A stretch of 64,000 bases of DNA from Galerina marginata (lineage: Eukaryota > Basidiomycota > Agaricomycetes > Agaricales > Galerinaceae): positions 2,480,001 through 2,544,000 of the forward strand of contig JAECYW010000007.1 in NCBI GenBank assembly GCA_023014335.1, written 5' to 3'. Made by a program: the position numbers and the translations under genes. Positions 36,430 through 49,022 of the stretch are shown here, piece by piece. Every line of letters begins with the position of its first letter. Positions within the stretch are counted from its first letter, which is position 1. The notes under the pieces are model-generated. The model was not told the origin of the DNA. It worked only from the letters and a program-made list of their open reading frames with translations, and made no database searches.

Positions 36430-36470
36430 CCGAGGGTCCTGCTAAATATGGGCCAACAGAATCTATTTTT
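36430..36470. repeat. TTGCTAAATA box, copy 2
   Basis: CTGCTAAATATGGGCCAACA begins at 36439, followed by GAATCTATTTTTGG. It is related to the boxes at 29.9, 39.88 and 43.55 kb. Confidence 0.65.
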
Positions 36471-36749
36471 GGTTTTGCTGTCCTGTTGCACTTACGCCCG
36501 ACGGTCGACGAAGGCTGATCGATACATAGCGAAATATGAGTTACCCAGCGTTTGATATGTTCCAACCTTGATGAAGACCCACCTGATTGGGTTTGGACAT
36601 TCGAAATTTGGCGTGTAACCACCATGCTACCATTGACTCTAAGTTGGTCGGCAGTTAGCTGCAGTAATCGCTCTGTGAGATAAACTCGATTCTAAGTCAA
36701 TAAATTCAAAGCCGCACGTCTAGCTATGTACTGAATAACACTATGAGCC

Positions 36750-36895
36750 CAGTGGGGTCAGAAATTCAGGCCTCATTTTTGGCTGATTTTCCGGCCACAT
36801 CTAACTGAAATTCTGACTTTTCGCGGCTGAAACAAAGGTCGGAAAATCCGCCACGAAATTGGACAATTCTGACCCTTCCTTTTTCGGTACGGCCT
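36750..36895. mobile_element. MITE-like fold-back element
   Basis: The left arm (GGGTCAGAAATTC, then GGCTGATTTTCCGGCC) is imperfectly inverted in the right arm (GGTCGGAAAATCCGCC, then AATTCTGACCC). The total is about 145 bp with no coding capacity. A related half-element begins near 37456 (GTGGGGGCAGAATTTCC). Confidence 0.5.
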
Positions 36896-39871
36896 TGTTC
36901 GATGACTGTCCGTGACTGTCAAGCGGCGAAGAATATTAATCAATACCCTTCAGTTCGCTAGATTCACAGTCACGGCAGGATACAATTAAAAAGCAATTGA
37001 TTTCCACTTCTACTTAATTTCAAATACACAGGTCTTTGTCACATTTAGATAGTATTTTGTACGTAAAGAAATGTATTATTACACGACTCAAGTTGTTGGG
37101 GGCAAGTAAATACTGACTACAGTTCATCTCCCTACCTGCTACCTACAGATCTATTGAAGTCAGCCGTTTACCTGCAAGTCTTAAATACTCGAATGAGCCA
37201 ATGACATCATATTTCTTAAACGGGAATATGTTGTCGCCTCGCTTTGCCGTGAAAGTTCGAGAATATTCTTCCAGTAACTCCTCGGAACTTGATTTCGCGT
37301 CACAGTGACGCATAATTTATTATAAAATCGACCACCATTCGAGGTCAATCTCCAGCAAAAATATTTCGCTCCGTCGAGTATTAGAATAGGGTATAAATAA
37401 GGTACTTGTGTGACTGGGGTTGGACTGAGGCAGACCAACCCAGTCCTGACTTACACAGTGGGGGCAGAATTTCCTCCATCGCGAGGTTGAAAATATTGAC
37501 CTCATTTCGGACTCATTTCGTAGTGGATTTTCACCCCTTAACCTTCTGAATCTGAAGGCCGGATTTTCAGTAGATTATTACAACATTTTAGATTCAGCAC
37601 TTAAAGGTAGGAAATGCGTCTTTCAGCTCTTTATGGTCTGCTTTTCCGACCTGTCTGGGTTCATAGTGATAACATGTGGTTATGTATAAAAACACCGAAA
37701 GCTAGAGATTTTGGGAAATCCTCGATAAGATTATGCACGAGAAGAATGGCAGAATGGGAGAAAACGGGACCTAGACGACGAACTTCAAGGAAGAAAGGGC
37801 GTTCAAGTCGAGCATCTGCGGACTTTCCTCGTCCAGTATCATAGGCTTGGGTGAGAATTCATGATGTTAACTGGCTTACTTACCCAAGCCTAGAAGGCGG
37901 TGGTCCGAGTAAGTCCGGTCAGCTACCAGGATCGACTCCTCGTATCTGGTCAATTTCTAAGCACAAGGTTGCGATTCTGACCAATAGAAAGTTGTCACAA
38001 AAAGGAAAGAGAACATATACAAGCCTCCAAAAGCAAATTTGAGAGAAAGATCATCGCATGAATTCAGCCAGCAACAGCAATTCCTCAGCAGCGGAGAAAT
38101 CTCTTGATCCATAGACAGAGAATTAAGGATGGTAAATGAAACACAAAGATACGTGGATCTGCAACACGAACACGAGCGGGAGGGGTGGGGAAGATGATAG
38201 ATCCACAAACTCCTCGCCCAATTCGCACCTGGATGGCGGGACTGAAAGGGACCAAGAGTGCGGATGTAGCACGCCCAACCAGCCAATCCCCACCCGACTT
38301 TTTCATCGGCTCTACTTCCTGCTCTAGATGAACTACGAGCATTGCATAAAAGTATGATCCGAACCGCGCAGTCGTTCGTTGCACCGTAAAAAGTAGCATA
38401 AAATGCGGAACATCTCGAGGAAATTCAAAACATGAACAAAAGAAAGGGAATAAAGTCATGTAATGCCCCACGTTAACGCACTGTCATGCAGCAAATGAAG
38501 GCGTGGGCGGGAAACTTCAAAAAAAACCCCATCAATCAAGAAGCTGAAGAATAGAAACTCAACGCATCTGTCAAACGACATGGAGCCCCAATCGGGGTCG
38601 CCTCGAATGAGATGGTGTGATGGCGGAGAAGAATTCGGCACGCACGCATACATGCGCAGACGCAGGCCGAAGGTCGTAGGGCAGGCATGGAACCGTGAAA
38701 GGCGGAAATGCAATGGGTAGAAGCGGAGGGAAAGGGAGAGGAGACGAATTGTAGCGAAAAAGAGAAAAGAGTAAGATGGGAACGCACGTAAAATACTAGC
38801 TGAGCCGGGAACGGCGTCACTATCAAGCTGGATGATGCTGGAAACGCCCTTGTTATCGTGCTGTGGCTGGAAAGCAATTGACAACATGTTTGAGGTAGCG
38901 AAGGTAGCGCCGGCCATGGGGCTCGCGGTCAAACTCTTCGCGTCGCCCTGTTCAGTTCACCGTGTTGATATGACTGAACCTGCGTATAAGATGGGCGGGT
39001 CAGCAAAGTTTACCAGAGGGAAGAAAACATTCGAAAAGAAAAGCATGGGATGGAGAAGAGAAGAACCGAAGCAATGAACAATTGAGCGATGGAAGGAGTA
39101 GGACAGAAAAGGGATAGCGATGCAGAATGTGGAGACATATACGGACTCTACTCTGTCATGAACATTACAAGGAAGGCTTGGTAAGTACCATCAGACATTA
39201 ATACGAGATGATGGCTACGCCGAAGCCAGGGCGAAATGAAAAGGCATGAGCGAAAGTCCGATAAGATAACCGCAGGCACACCTTCACCCATCTCAGGCGT
39301 CGAGCCTTGGTGTTCATGTCATCTGGCTGACAGATAAGAGAAAGAATGAGAGAAAGTAAGCCGGGATGTGGTTGACTGGAACAGCGATCAATCGACGAGA
39401 CGAAAGCCGACCTAAAACGGATGAAAAATACAATGGCGACGAAAATGCCCACAATGCCTTTGCCAAAATGTGAGAATCAAGTGCGAAATGTAGAAAGTGG
39501 GCAAGAAATGCCGCAATTCTGGAAGAGGCAGGCCACTCACGATTAAGACCGCTAGAAGGAGTTGTGATATGGCCAGATTCCCCTTTGACACATGAGCTGG
39601 TCGAGATCTGCGACGCCATGCTGCCAGACAATGGTGCAGGGTCGAGGTCGCTGTCGAGGTGGTGGTCGAGCAGATCCAAAGTCTCTGATAAGGCATCAGA
39701 TAAACGCATCGATTAAGTACTCAAGTACTCACCGACCAACGGGCTTGCTCCAGCGGAGCAGGTGCAGAACAACTGGTGTGAGTCTGTGAGATATTCAGGA
39801 TGCATATGCGACAAACGAGGTCCAAGTGAACCTTTGGGGGAACAGCAAAGGAGCATGACTGTCAAGGCAGA

Positions 39872-39915
39872 CCAAGGGTCTTGCTAAATATAGACCAACA
39901 ACGTCTATTTTGGGA
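39872..39915. repeat. TTGCTAAATA box, copy 3
   Basis: TTGCTAAATATAGACCAACA at 39881 is followed by ACGTCTATTTTGGGA. It is the best preserved copy together with the one at 43545. Confidence 0.7.
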
Positions 39916-42900
39916 CGTCGGTGTCGGCCCTGTCGGGCAACTTTAACCGTGCACCAGCGCCTACTCGAGATACATTGACTACCCAGTGCTTTATAATTAT
40001 AGGCTCCATAATTTCGTATCACAGCAATCAAAATGATGACTCCACCTGATTTGGTACTGTAGGATAGTTTCTACGAACCAACAAACGAGAAAGTCCCAAA
40101 AGCAAAGTTACCCTTCCCCTTTCCCAATGGCAAAATGCTTTCAGTCATATTGTGAGTTGGACGTCAATGAATTCAGAACACTGCACATCTAGTTACTGAC
40201 TATTGGGTGGTGATTAATTTGACATTCACGGACTTCAATCAAGACTCGAGGGTTTATGTAAGGTTCGGGTGAGAGCCCACCGCATGATGGTTTGGCGAGG
40301 TTTCAACTGCAGGTCACAAAGAAGGGTAAATAGAGGAAATATGAGGACCCAAAAGCCTATGAAATCACGGTGGACGAACTCCGCCAGCATGTGCCCATAC
40401 CGACCAATCCCAGCACCACATTTATTTACTTCGCGTGACCGATGAACTTGAAAATGAAAGCCGAAAAACCAACCAAACAGCCGTTGAAATGATTTACGAG
40501 CTTCGAAGCATCCAGGGAGGAGCAAAGTGAGCTAAACTTCAAAATCGAACGAGAAATAAATCAAGCAGAACCTATCGCCTTTCCCCCCAACGAGAAACCA
40601 GAACGAAAATAAAAAAAGGCAAAATGATGTCATACAAACGAAAATACCACTGGAAGGCACGGAAGCAAACACGAAGAACGGAAAAGCGGACCCGGATAGG
40701 GAAACGAAATACGAAACGGAACTGCACGCACAATTCAGTTTCGGAACTCACAGCTGTGGTGCTCGAGGAACTTGAGGAATTGGGTGCGGAGGACATGTTG
40801 GAGTTGAAGGGCAGTGATTTGGCTCGAGGTCGAGGCCCTCGACATTACCTGCGGATTAGAAGTGACTGTCAGCATCGAGTTTATCCAAGTCGGGACATCA
40901 GCAACTTTCCCAGCAGGAGAAAAACAACATAACTTCTAGAGACGCAAGGACATGTGGAACGTGAAGCAACAACGCATACGAGAACAAAAGGGGTGGAGAG
41001 GCCCAGGGAAAATACCCTACGAATTCCTTGCCTAACTAGCACCTGGGTAGCCAAATTGAGGGAGCACGAATTCGAAATTATCATGCCCGTACATCCCACC
41101 CCACTTGATCTCAAACACTAGTTCGCGCTCTGGATGAACTTTGAGGAGAACTTTTAAGTAACCGATCCCGCCTAACACGCTGACCTTCGTTCCGCCACGA
41201 AAACAAGAATAAGATGCTGAACATCTGGAAGGACAAATTCAAAACACAAACGAATAAAAGGAATGGACCCAAATAATGCCCCACGCCGAACACTGTAACA
41301 ATGAAGGCGTGGCAGTGATTCTGTTTGCGCACCGCCATCAACTGAAGAACAGAAACGTTAAAAGATCGGTCAAACGACACGGACGGCCAAAGGAGGTCCA
41401 GTCGAGTGGGATGGAGTGATGGCGGAGAACACTTCAGCACACCCACGCATACATGCACAGGCCCATGTCGCTGGGCAACTTGGCCCGTTGAAAATGAATG
41501 GAGGAAGACATGAAGCAAACAGCGAGCACAAAGACCCGTGGGTCGAGAACCGAAGCAAACGAGAACGAGAGGGGTATAGAAGAGCATCGCGATGGCTACA
41601 ATGTCAAGTAGAGCCTTGCCCAACTCGCACCTGGATAGCCAGATTGAAAGGGAGCATGAGTTCGAATTTAGCATGCGCATACCCCAACCCCACTTTGTCC
41701 TGAGCTCTGCTTGGCTTCGGATGAAATTTAAAGATAACGTAAAAGCAACCAATCTCGCGAACCACACTGCCCTTCGTTCCACCGCAAAAACAAGAATACG
41801 ATGCGGAAGAAAAAATCCGAAACCTGAACGATAAAATGGAAACGGGGATAATAGAAACGGAGCCATATAATGCTCCACGCCAATGCACTGTCATCAAGCA
41901 AATGAAGGCGTGAGCACCGGTCTCATCCCACACGCCATCACTCAGGCTCAAGAAACTGACAAACAGAAACGTTAACACATCGGCCAAACGACACCGACCC
42001 CAGATTGGGTTGTAAATCTTGTAATACCATGATGTGATGGCGGAGAATGCTCGAGATGCACGCATACATGCTCAGGCGCAAGGTCGCGGGGTGGACTTGG
42101 AGTCTTGGCCTCATGGAGAGCGGAAGTAGCACCAGTGAGACGGAGGTAAAGTGAGGCAATAGGAAAACAAGAAGTCAAAGCAGGAGATGTGATGGGTTGG
42201 GAAAAGTAAAATAGGAACGCACGTAAAATATCAGCTGGGCTGAGCTACATCACCATCAAGCTGAGGATGCCAGCAACCCTCTTTGGTAGCTTGCTCAGGC
42301 TGAAGGTAAGTCGTCCAACTATTTGGCCTGGTTTCGCCAGTTCCAATTCCCCTGTAGGTCTCCTCGGACCTGCATATCAAAAAAGCGGGTAAGTAAGGAA
42401 GTTAAACGGAGAAGGGAAGAGCGGGCAAAAAAGAAGAATAGAAGAACAACAACCGAACAGGGTAGAGGTGTGCGCTGACTGGAAGTATTGACAGACCGCT
42501 CTGCCCCCGATTATCTTCGTGGTCTAAGGCTTGACAAGCTCCAACAGGACCTCAATAACGAGCGGAGGGTCACTATTAAGCCTAGAGGGTAATTGAGAGA
42601 CAGAGCAAAAGTCTGATAAGATAACCGCAAGGCATCACCTCATCCACCTCAAGTGACGATGGCAACAGAGTTGAGGGCTAAGGATACCCGAAATAAAGGC
42701 GAAATATCGAGAATGGCGGTTGAACTTGAAGTGTTCAAGTGACGGGAAAGATCCTAAACTTCAGAGAGAGGAAAGCTGGATAACATAAAAAATGAAGGAC
42801 CTTTCCAAGACCTTTCCATCGATCGTAAAAACAGGGATGAAAATATAAAACGACGCGAAAAACTCGTCCCGAACGCCAGCAGAAATAGTGATAATAAAAT

Positions 42901-43536
42901 AAGAATTTAATCCATCCACACTGCCCCAGACTGGCAGCAATGACGATCACGGCGTCCATTCATTATCACTGCCATCCCTTGAGAAGAGAATCCAAAATGT
43001 TAAAACATCGCGCCCAGGACATGGAGGCCTGATCATGCTCGATGTGTATATGTTAGAGTGCATTGCAGAGACAGCGGAGAACGATTTTGGCACACACATG
43101 CGCAGGGAAAGGCCAGGACGACGTCTGTGTAAAGACAACATGACAAAACTCCCTAACTCATAGCGGCACTTGGAGAAAGAGGACAAGGAGTGAATGAAAG
43201 GGCGTCAAGTATCAAACCCAAGGCAGGACATCGTGAAGAAAGGGCGAGTCCGATCAGATATCAGAGTACCGCAAAAGACAGGAAAATTGAGCAGGCCTGA
43301 GGAGGCCGAGAGGTAAAAGAAAAAAAGAAGAAAAAAAAGGCATGCGCGAATTAGAGCCAACAGAAAACCGATGTCCATGGCAGGCCACGCTGAGGAATGA
43401 GCAAGATGTCTTGGTCTAGGAGGAGAGAGAGCTGCCCGCGAATCCAAGTGCAAAAAAAATTGCATGAGAAGTTACACAAGACAACGTTGTGGAAGAAAGG
43501 AAAGAAAGGAAAGATCGCATCGATTTAAACTGCCGA

Positions 43537-43580
43537 CCGAGGGCTTGCTAAATAAGGATCAATAACGTCTAATTTGGGAA
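43537..43580. repeat. TTGCTAAATA box, copy 4
   Basis: TTGCTAAATAAGGATCAATA begins at 43545, followed by ACGTCTAATTTGGGA. It marks the right end of the repeat field; ordinary gene space begins just after it. Confidence 0.7.
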
Positions 43581-43959
43581 GCCAGCCCAGGCCTCAGGCA
43601 AGCCGAACGACCTCATCCTTGCCTCATCCTTTCATAGGAGTGCGAGCCGACTTCGGAATCAAGCATGAATCAAGCATGAATGGGCTACATAAGCCTCGAC
43701 GACGCCTCGTTGCTGCAAGGTGGTTTTGATCATCGATGTTGCACGTCGATCGATTAGAAACAGGGTGCACCAAGGGTGCACTTGTTCAGTCAGCAACCGA
43801 TACACGAGGACAAACTCTGGTGTTTCCAAAGGTTGCTTGCATGTTGCTGGCCACTTTGATCTGGACGAGAGGTGCAGGACCTCGTTAAAGCCTTCCTCTC
43901 TTCCACCTCGACGTCGATATTGACCGCTACAATACTAGTACTGCAGCAACGGACGTAAA

Positions 43960-44998
43960 ATGGCGGAGAAAAACGACATTGTCATTCTGTGCACACTACC
44001 CTGATTCGTATATTCAGTCACTTACCCTTCATTTTTAGCGTAACAGGCGAATCCGGCTCTGGGAAGAGTACGGTACGTATGACTTAACGCCGCTCAATTC
44101 ATTGGTGGACACTTACACTTATCAATCCACCACCATTTAGTTCATCAATACTCTTCTCGGTCGGGAGCGCATGAAGGTCGGACACGAGATGTCTGCTTGT
44201 ACCACCAAGATCGAGTACGAAGTCGCGATCCCTACCGTCAATTGTGAGCCTATGCTCCGTGGCCGCCGGCTGATCATCGTCGACACTCCCGGTTTCAATA
44301 ACCCCGATAAAGCTTTGACGGATACAGCGGTTCTACTACAGATAGCTGACTGGCTCGAACGACAGTAAGTTTCCAATCCAGTCATATTTGCAATTGCAAT
44401 CACAATTCAAATTCGTCTACTCTATTGGAGGCTGAGCAAAAGGATCACCCTCGGCGGTATCATCTACCTCCAAGACATCAATCAAGACCGCCTCTCCCCA
44501 ATCACCCAACACGGGCAGGCAGCACTGCGCGCATCATTCGGCGGGTTCGAAGCCACATTCGGAAAGCTCGTCTTCGCAACCACAAAATGGAACCGAATGC
44601 ACTCGAATCCTCACCTAGGCCAAGCTCAAGAAAGAAGATTCCGCGACATCTTAAGGGAACTGACGAACCAGGTCCAAGACGAGTCGAGGCTGCATCGATT
44701 CAAGGACGACAATACGAGTGCATGGGAGATCGTCGAGGCTTTGCTTGATCATGATGTCGACGACTCGAGGGCGGATATCGTGAGTCGGGTGAGGATGCTC
44801 AAGGAGAAACTGCCGACTAGGAATAGTCGAAAAGGGATACTTGATTTGCTTGTGGGGTTTTTCGGGAAGCTGCAGAGGAAGACGGTGGCGCAGGCTTTGA
44901 AGTCGGTCGGAGGTGTTAGTGTACATGCAGAGGCGGATACCACTAGGAAGCGAAGACGTTTGGATGTCAATGAGAGGCCGCAATACCCCGGTTTATAA
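43960..44998 (+). CDS. AIG1/IMAP-like P-loop GTPase
   Basis: Four exons (43960-43988, 44039-44072, 44141-44364, 44431-44998) sum to 855 nt, a clean 284-residue protein. The nucleotide-binding loop GESGSGKST is assembled across two short exons early in the protein, followed by FINTLLG. G3 is IIVDTPGFNN, and G4 is the TTKWNRM segment, in the family-typical position for TKxD. The C-terminal 120 residues are helical and basic, ending in a KRRRLDV patch. Proteins of this G domain type are abundant in Agaricomycetes and usually annotated simply as G-domain or AIG1-like; their function there is unknown. The P-loop and DTPG motif indicate GTP binding and hydrolysis. There is no transmembrane segment. 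Confidence 0.85.
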
Positions 44999-45676
44999 CG
45001 GATGTAGTCCAGTTTTTTCAGTTGTAAATTGTGTTCTATCACCCAAGATTTGACGAGGCTGTCTAATCGAACTGATGACGAAAACTAAAAGGCAACAGGC
45101 CCATCTACATCGCTCTTTAACTGCACAAAATAACAGGGAACATACGTCGGCGCATTGTTCAACGAAAGAGTGGCATGTTGTTCGTCCTTGAAGAAGTTGA
45201 AAAAGGAGCCTGGCAAAAGGACAAGGTACAAGGTGGTACTCTATAGCGCGATTTTGAAAGTTTCTTTCGTTCGAAGATAACGCGTTCGTATTGACGAATA
45301 GACAGGAGATTGACCGTCGAGGTTGAACGTGTCAGAGACGACAGGTGGATTTCATTTCGGTTAAGCTTGAGAAATATCGAGCTGGATGTGAAATGAACGT
45401 CCTTGATCCACTAGGTTGTTTGCCTCAAGGCAATGCTGACGCCAGACTTGCTATACCAAGCTGGACGGATACCAGGGGCTACACCATTTCGTCTCCATAG
45501 ATATGCTGAACCCCCAGCGACGTCGACGGATAAATAGTTCGATTAGGGTGAATTTCAACCAGGGTACAATGAAAATCGTATAGCAGTCCACACATAGGGT
45601 AGGGCAGGGCAGGAAAAGCATGCATGGGTGGGGTTAAAAATAAGATCAATCAATATAATATCCTTCTAAGTACAAG
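44999..45676. other. Intergenic between convergent genes, nothing identified
   Basis: This is the 3' flank of the GTPase and of the leftward MPDU1 gene. No frame, RNA or repeat is evident. Confidence 0.5.
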
Positions 45677-46802
45677 CTAATCCACCTTCCGAGCCCATTT
45701 CCTTCCTCCTGCAGACGAGGGTGTACGCGGTGGAGGCGTAGAGATGCGGTGCGTCGTCGACGACGTCGTAGTTGTAGCACGCACAGCTGTGGGCTGGTGG
45801 ATCTGGGGCTCCCATGCAGCTGGCGGGTACGCCGCCGCCGCCGAAGCCGAAGCAGGAGAAGACGAAGAGCGCAGGTCCTGCTCCTTCTCATACGCCGAAC
45901 GCTCTTTCAACCCAAACTCATCCCCAAAAGCCGCATCCTTATCCCCCCAATACATCCACAGCTGCACCCCAAGCACCATATTGAGTATCAGCGCAAGCGC
46001 AAACCCAGCCGAGACGAGCGAGTCGCCCACCTCCGTGGCAGTGGTGAACAGCCGCGCCAGGCAGCCTGCGATCTGGCTGATGACGGCGAACGCGGAGAGC
46101 TGGCCTGTTGAGCTCGACCGCGCGTTCTGGCGGATCTGGGGGAGCTTGGAGAAGAGGGATAAGGGGAGGGTGGTCATTTGTAAGAGGGAGAGGAGGTGTG
46201 TGGGGACGAGGTAGAGGATCCCGGCTGAGAGGAGGCTGGTTAAGGAGGCGAGGGCAAGGTTTTGCGATTTTGAGGAGTTATTATTGCGGGTAAGGGTGCG
46301 GGAAGGCGCGTAGAAGATGATGAGGAGGGTGATGAGGACGTTTTGGAGGGTTAGGAAGAGGTTTTCTCCGTATGTCGAGAAGGGGAATTGGTGTCTGAAG
46401 GAGTAGGCCAGCGTGATGGCGTATGAGAGCGTTTCGAGGATGTATGCTTCCAGAGAGAGGCCGCGCGCTGAGCGGGCGTTGGTGACTGGTTTAGATTGTC
46501 GTCAAAACCGTGGATGCGCTCTCGAAGTTGGAGGAGGAGGACGTACTGAGTAGGATCTGAGGCACTTTCATGATCGACCCGCCAACGACGATGCCGATGC
46601 CTAGTCCTTTAGAAAGCGAGTATTTCAGGCAGTGCACGTCGGTGATGTCGAGGTTCTCGACCAATGACGTGTAACATTCCTACGCGAAAATCGTCAGTGC
46701 TACTGCAGAAAACTTGTCCTAGAACACGAGACACACCTTGCCTACGATGGAGACGCCGAGGTCCTTGATGAACCAGGGCAAATTTTGGGTGATGGCAGTC
46801 AT
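45677..46802 (-). CDS. MPDU1: Mannose-P-dolichol utilization defect 1 (Lec35) homologue
   Basis: Exon 1 (46802-46737) codes MTAITQNLPWFIKDLGVSIV; further exons follow from 46679 down to a TAG at 45677-45679, giving about 310 residues. Two PQ-loop motifs are present: GSIMKVPQILLITNARSARG and LFSKLPQIRQNARSSSTGQL, the second followed by SAFAVISQIAGCLARLFTT and a transmembrane segment with ALILNMVLG, as in Lec35/MPDU1. Several hydrophobic helices (SLLSAGILYLVPTHLLSLL and others) fit a multi-pass ER membrane protein. MPDU1 is needed for use of dolichol-linked mannose and glucose donors in the ER lumen (N-glycosylation, GPI synthesis). The C-terminal 70 residues are polar and low-complexity, longer than in animal homologues. 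It is divergent from the MYND gene at 47216. Confidence 0.85.
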
Positions 46803-47215
46803 CGTCGTGGTACGTGGACAAAGACGAGAGGCGTGTTGCTGTCACGGGCAGGGTGTGGTCACATCATAACTGGCGTGACCCGACTCACATGAGCCTTTTG
46901 ACACGATCCATCACGACGGGGCTGGAGTCAAGCGATAGTGATGTTGCCCGTCGATTAATTTTCTTTTGAAATCCCTTATATCAGGTATAGGTTGAAGCAC
47001 CTCGACGAGGTTCGGACGGTGTTGGGTAAGAATCGGCAAAAGTGTCCGGCAGATGACCCTGGCTCCTCGCCCGAAACACGCTAATTTATTCAATATATTA
47101 GAAATGATGGCTTCGACCACGAGCCCTGTTGCGTTCTTTCTTTCTTCCCCTCTCCCATCTCCTCGCTCATCAGCTTTTTTCTTTTCCTGCCTGCCTGCCC
47201 TAAGACCGCAAAATC
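46803..47215. promoter_or_regulatory. Divergent promoter, MPDU1 and MYND gene
   Basis: About 410 bp lie between two divergent start codons. The stretch before 47216 is pyrimidine-rich (CTTCCCCTCTCCCATCTCC), common upstream of fungal starts. No individual site can be assigned. Confidence 0.4.
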
Positions 47216-48729
47216 ATGGCCTCTTCAAGTTCTAACACCGCAGGCGCGATACCCGTGTTCTTCAGCGCGATCCACCAAGATCGGGATGCCGAATTTCGTA
47301 GAAGCGCGCCTCCAAAACGTGTCATCAAGGAAGGCAGGAAAGAAACCGTTATGGGGTGCACCAACTGTGGTCGTTTGGACGGAGAAGGCGTAACGCTCAA
47401 AAAATGCACCGGGGTGTGGCAGGCTCGTTTCTGAAAAAAACTTATACGTTGACACGTCGTTTTTTTTTTTTTGCAGTGTACTCTGGTTTGTTATTGCTCT
47501 AAAGAGGTGTGTACACCCTTGTTCGAGTCTTTTTATCAGGCAATGACGCGTCTTTATATCCAACAGTGTCAAAAAGAAAACTGGTAACGTTTTTTATCGT
47601 TCACATAACCTCTCACTCACCACTCTTTGCCGTCCCCAGGCCCCATCACAAAATCCACTGCTCCGACACCCTAGGCGCAGGCATCCAACCCCTCATAAAA
47701 TCCATCACCGGAAACCCCATGCTCTCGCACTACATCCAAATCTGCCTCTCCCTCCAATTCCACCTCCACAAACTCCACGTCCTCTCCCCAGCCGACCGCA
47801 ACACCGTCCTCCGCGCGCCCCTCTTCGCGCACATCAACGTCGGGATCGAGCCGACGCAGATCACGGATTTCATGAACCTGTACACCTTCACCGAGTCTGC
47901 GTCTAAGGAATTGGAGTTGGACCATGGCCAGGAGGAGATGGAGATGGAGATGGAGATGGAGGGGATGATGCAGCTGCACACCCTCGTCTCACCATGGCCG
48001 GGGATGCCGGAGCGAGTCCCGACGCAGACGAATCTGGAGATATGGAAGCATGCGCGCAAGGCGGCGGACGAAGACGATGCGGAGGACCGGGCGGTTGTGT
48101 TGGTGCAGTTCGTTAATGACTTCAAGCAGGCTATTACGTGCCCTATGGTTGTTGGAGAGGATGCGGTGGATTCGGCTATGAGGGCTGAGCCGTTCACGAT
48201 GTGCTCCGCGCTTACGGGGAAGAAAACGAAGAAACCGATGACGATCGCAACATGTTTCGAGTGAGTTTCTTATCATTCTAATCTATCTCCTCACCAACCT
48301 CATCCCCTCTCCCCCAGATACATCAACACCCACATCCGCTCTGACAAAAAAGACCGCCTCTCCCTGCGCGCACCCATGCGCTCAGTCGACAAAGAGCTCA
48401 TCCGCAACGCAGGACGAGACGTACAGCTCCATGCCCCACAAGCGCTTCGTCTGAAGATGCAGCGTGAGCATGTGTATATCAGTCATCCTATATCGGTGTT
48501 TTCCGGTCTCAATCCTAATCGCCATCCCAATCGTGCACCTGCACCTGCAAGGGAGGCGGGGGCGGAGGCGGGGGCTGGACCCGTGCTAGGCGAGGACCGC
48601 CAGATCGAAGGAAATGGAAACCCAGAGCCACCTCACGCGGGCCAGGGCCATGAACCGCCAAAAATGAATCGCGCTGAGCGGAGGCGGCTTCAGCGGGAAC
48701 TCCAGAAGGAGCAAAAGCGTCGGAAGTAG
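47216..48729 (+). CDS. MYND-type zinc finger protein with microexons
   Basis: Exons 47216-47413, 47477-47506, 47567-47583, 47640-48260 and 48318-48729 sum to 1278 nt, a clean 425-residue protein. The MYND finger is near residues 48-90: CTNCGRLDGEGVTLKKCTGC, then CYCSKECQ, ENWPHHKIHC, with all expected Cys/His ligands. The finger is assembled from four exons, including exons of 30 and 17 nt. The middle part has an acidic Glu-Met repeat (near 47940) and no further recognised domain. The C-terminus is disordered, ending in a basic helix RAERRRLQRELQKEQKRRK. MYND fingers mediate protein-protein contacts; many uncharacterised mushroom proteins have them at the N-terminus. The nuclear or cytosolic role is unknown. 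Confidence 0.85.
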
Positions 48730-49022
48730 CGTCTTTTTCTTCCTTTAATTTTTTTTTTGGCGGTGTCCTGTGGACCGATTGATGCTTCAAGTGATGTTTG
48801 TTGTGTTGATGCTCTCAGTTTGTCTTTTGCGTCTGCAGCATCCCCTGTTCGTAATTTGTGGAAGAATGAATTTGTACGAGTTGCATGTTGCACATCGTAT
48901 CGTCCGATGTATTCTTGTTGATTATCTCATTCTATGTCAACGCAAACGAGATTGATGATTGTTTGACATCCCTCCAAAAAAAATTTTGAGATTATTCGTT
49001 TAGTACAACATCCATGAATAAT

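Larger units (their letters stand above)
33487..43600. repeat. Purine-biased field of repeated units of about 3.5 kb
   Basis: Conserved boxes near 36.44, 39.88 and 43.55 kb are about 3.5 kb apart. Between them lie related segments: GAAGGCGTGG with GATGGCGGAGAA and ACGCATACATGC at 38.5-38.7, 41.3-41.5 and 41.9-42.1 kb; CGCACCTGGATAGCCAGATT-like blocks near 38.2, 41.03 and 41.62 kb; and AGGAACGCACGTAAAATA-like blocks near 38.79 and 42.21 kb. On the minus strand several blocks look like exons followed by GTGCGTT or GTGAGT donors, separated by long pyrimidine-rich stretches. I cannot build an uninterrupted gene from them. Confidence 0.6.

Noticed and set aside
27900..43600. Numerous hydrophobic, Phe/Ser/Leu-rich minus-strand frames as membrane proteins
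   Set aside because: They come from pyrimidine-rich DNA, lack conservation of frame between repeat copies and have no consistent starts.
46911..47120. Small minus-strand frame in the promoter of the MYND gene
   Set aside because: No ATG start, and it overlaps the divergent promoter region.
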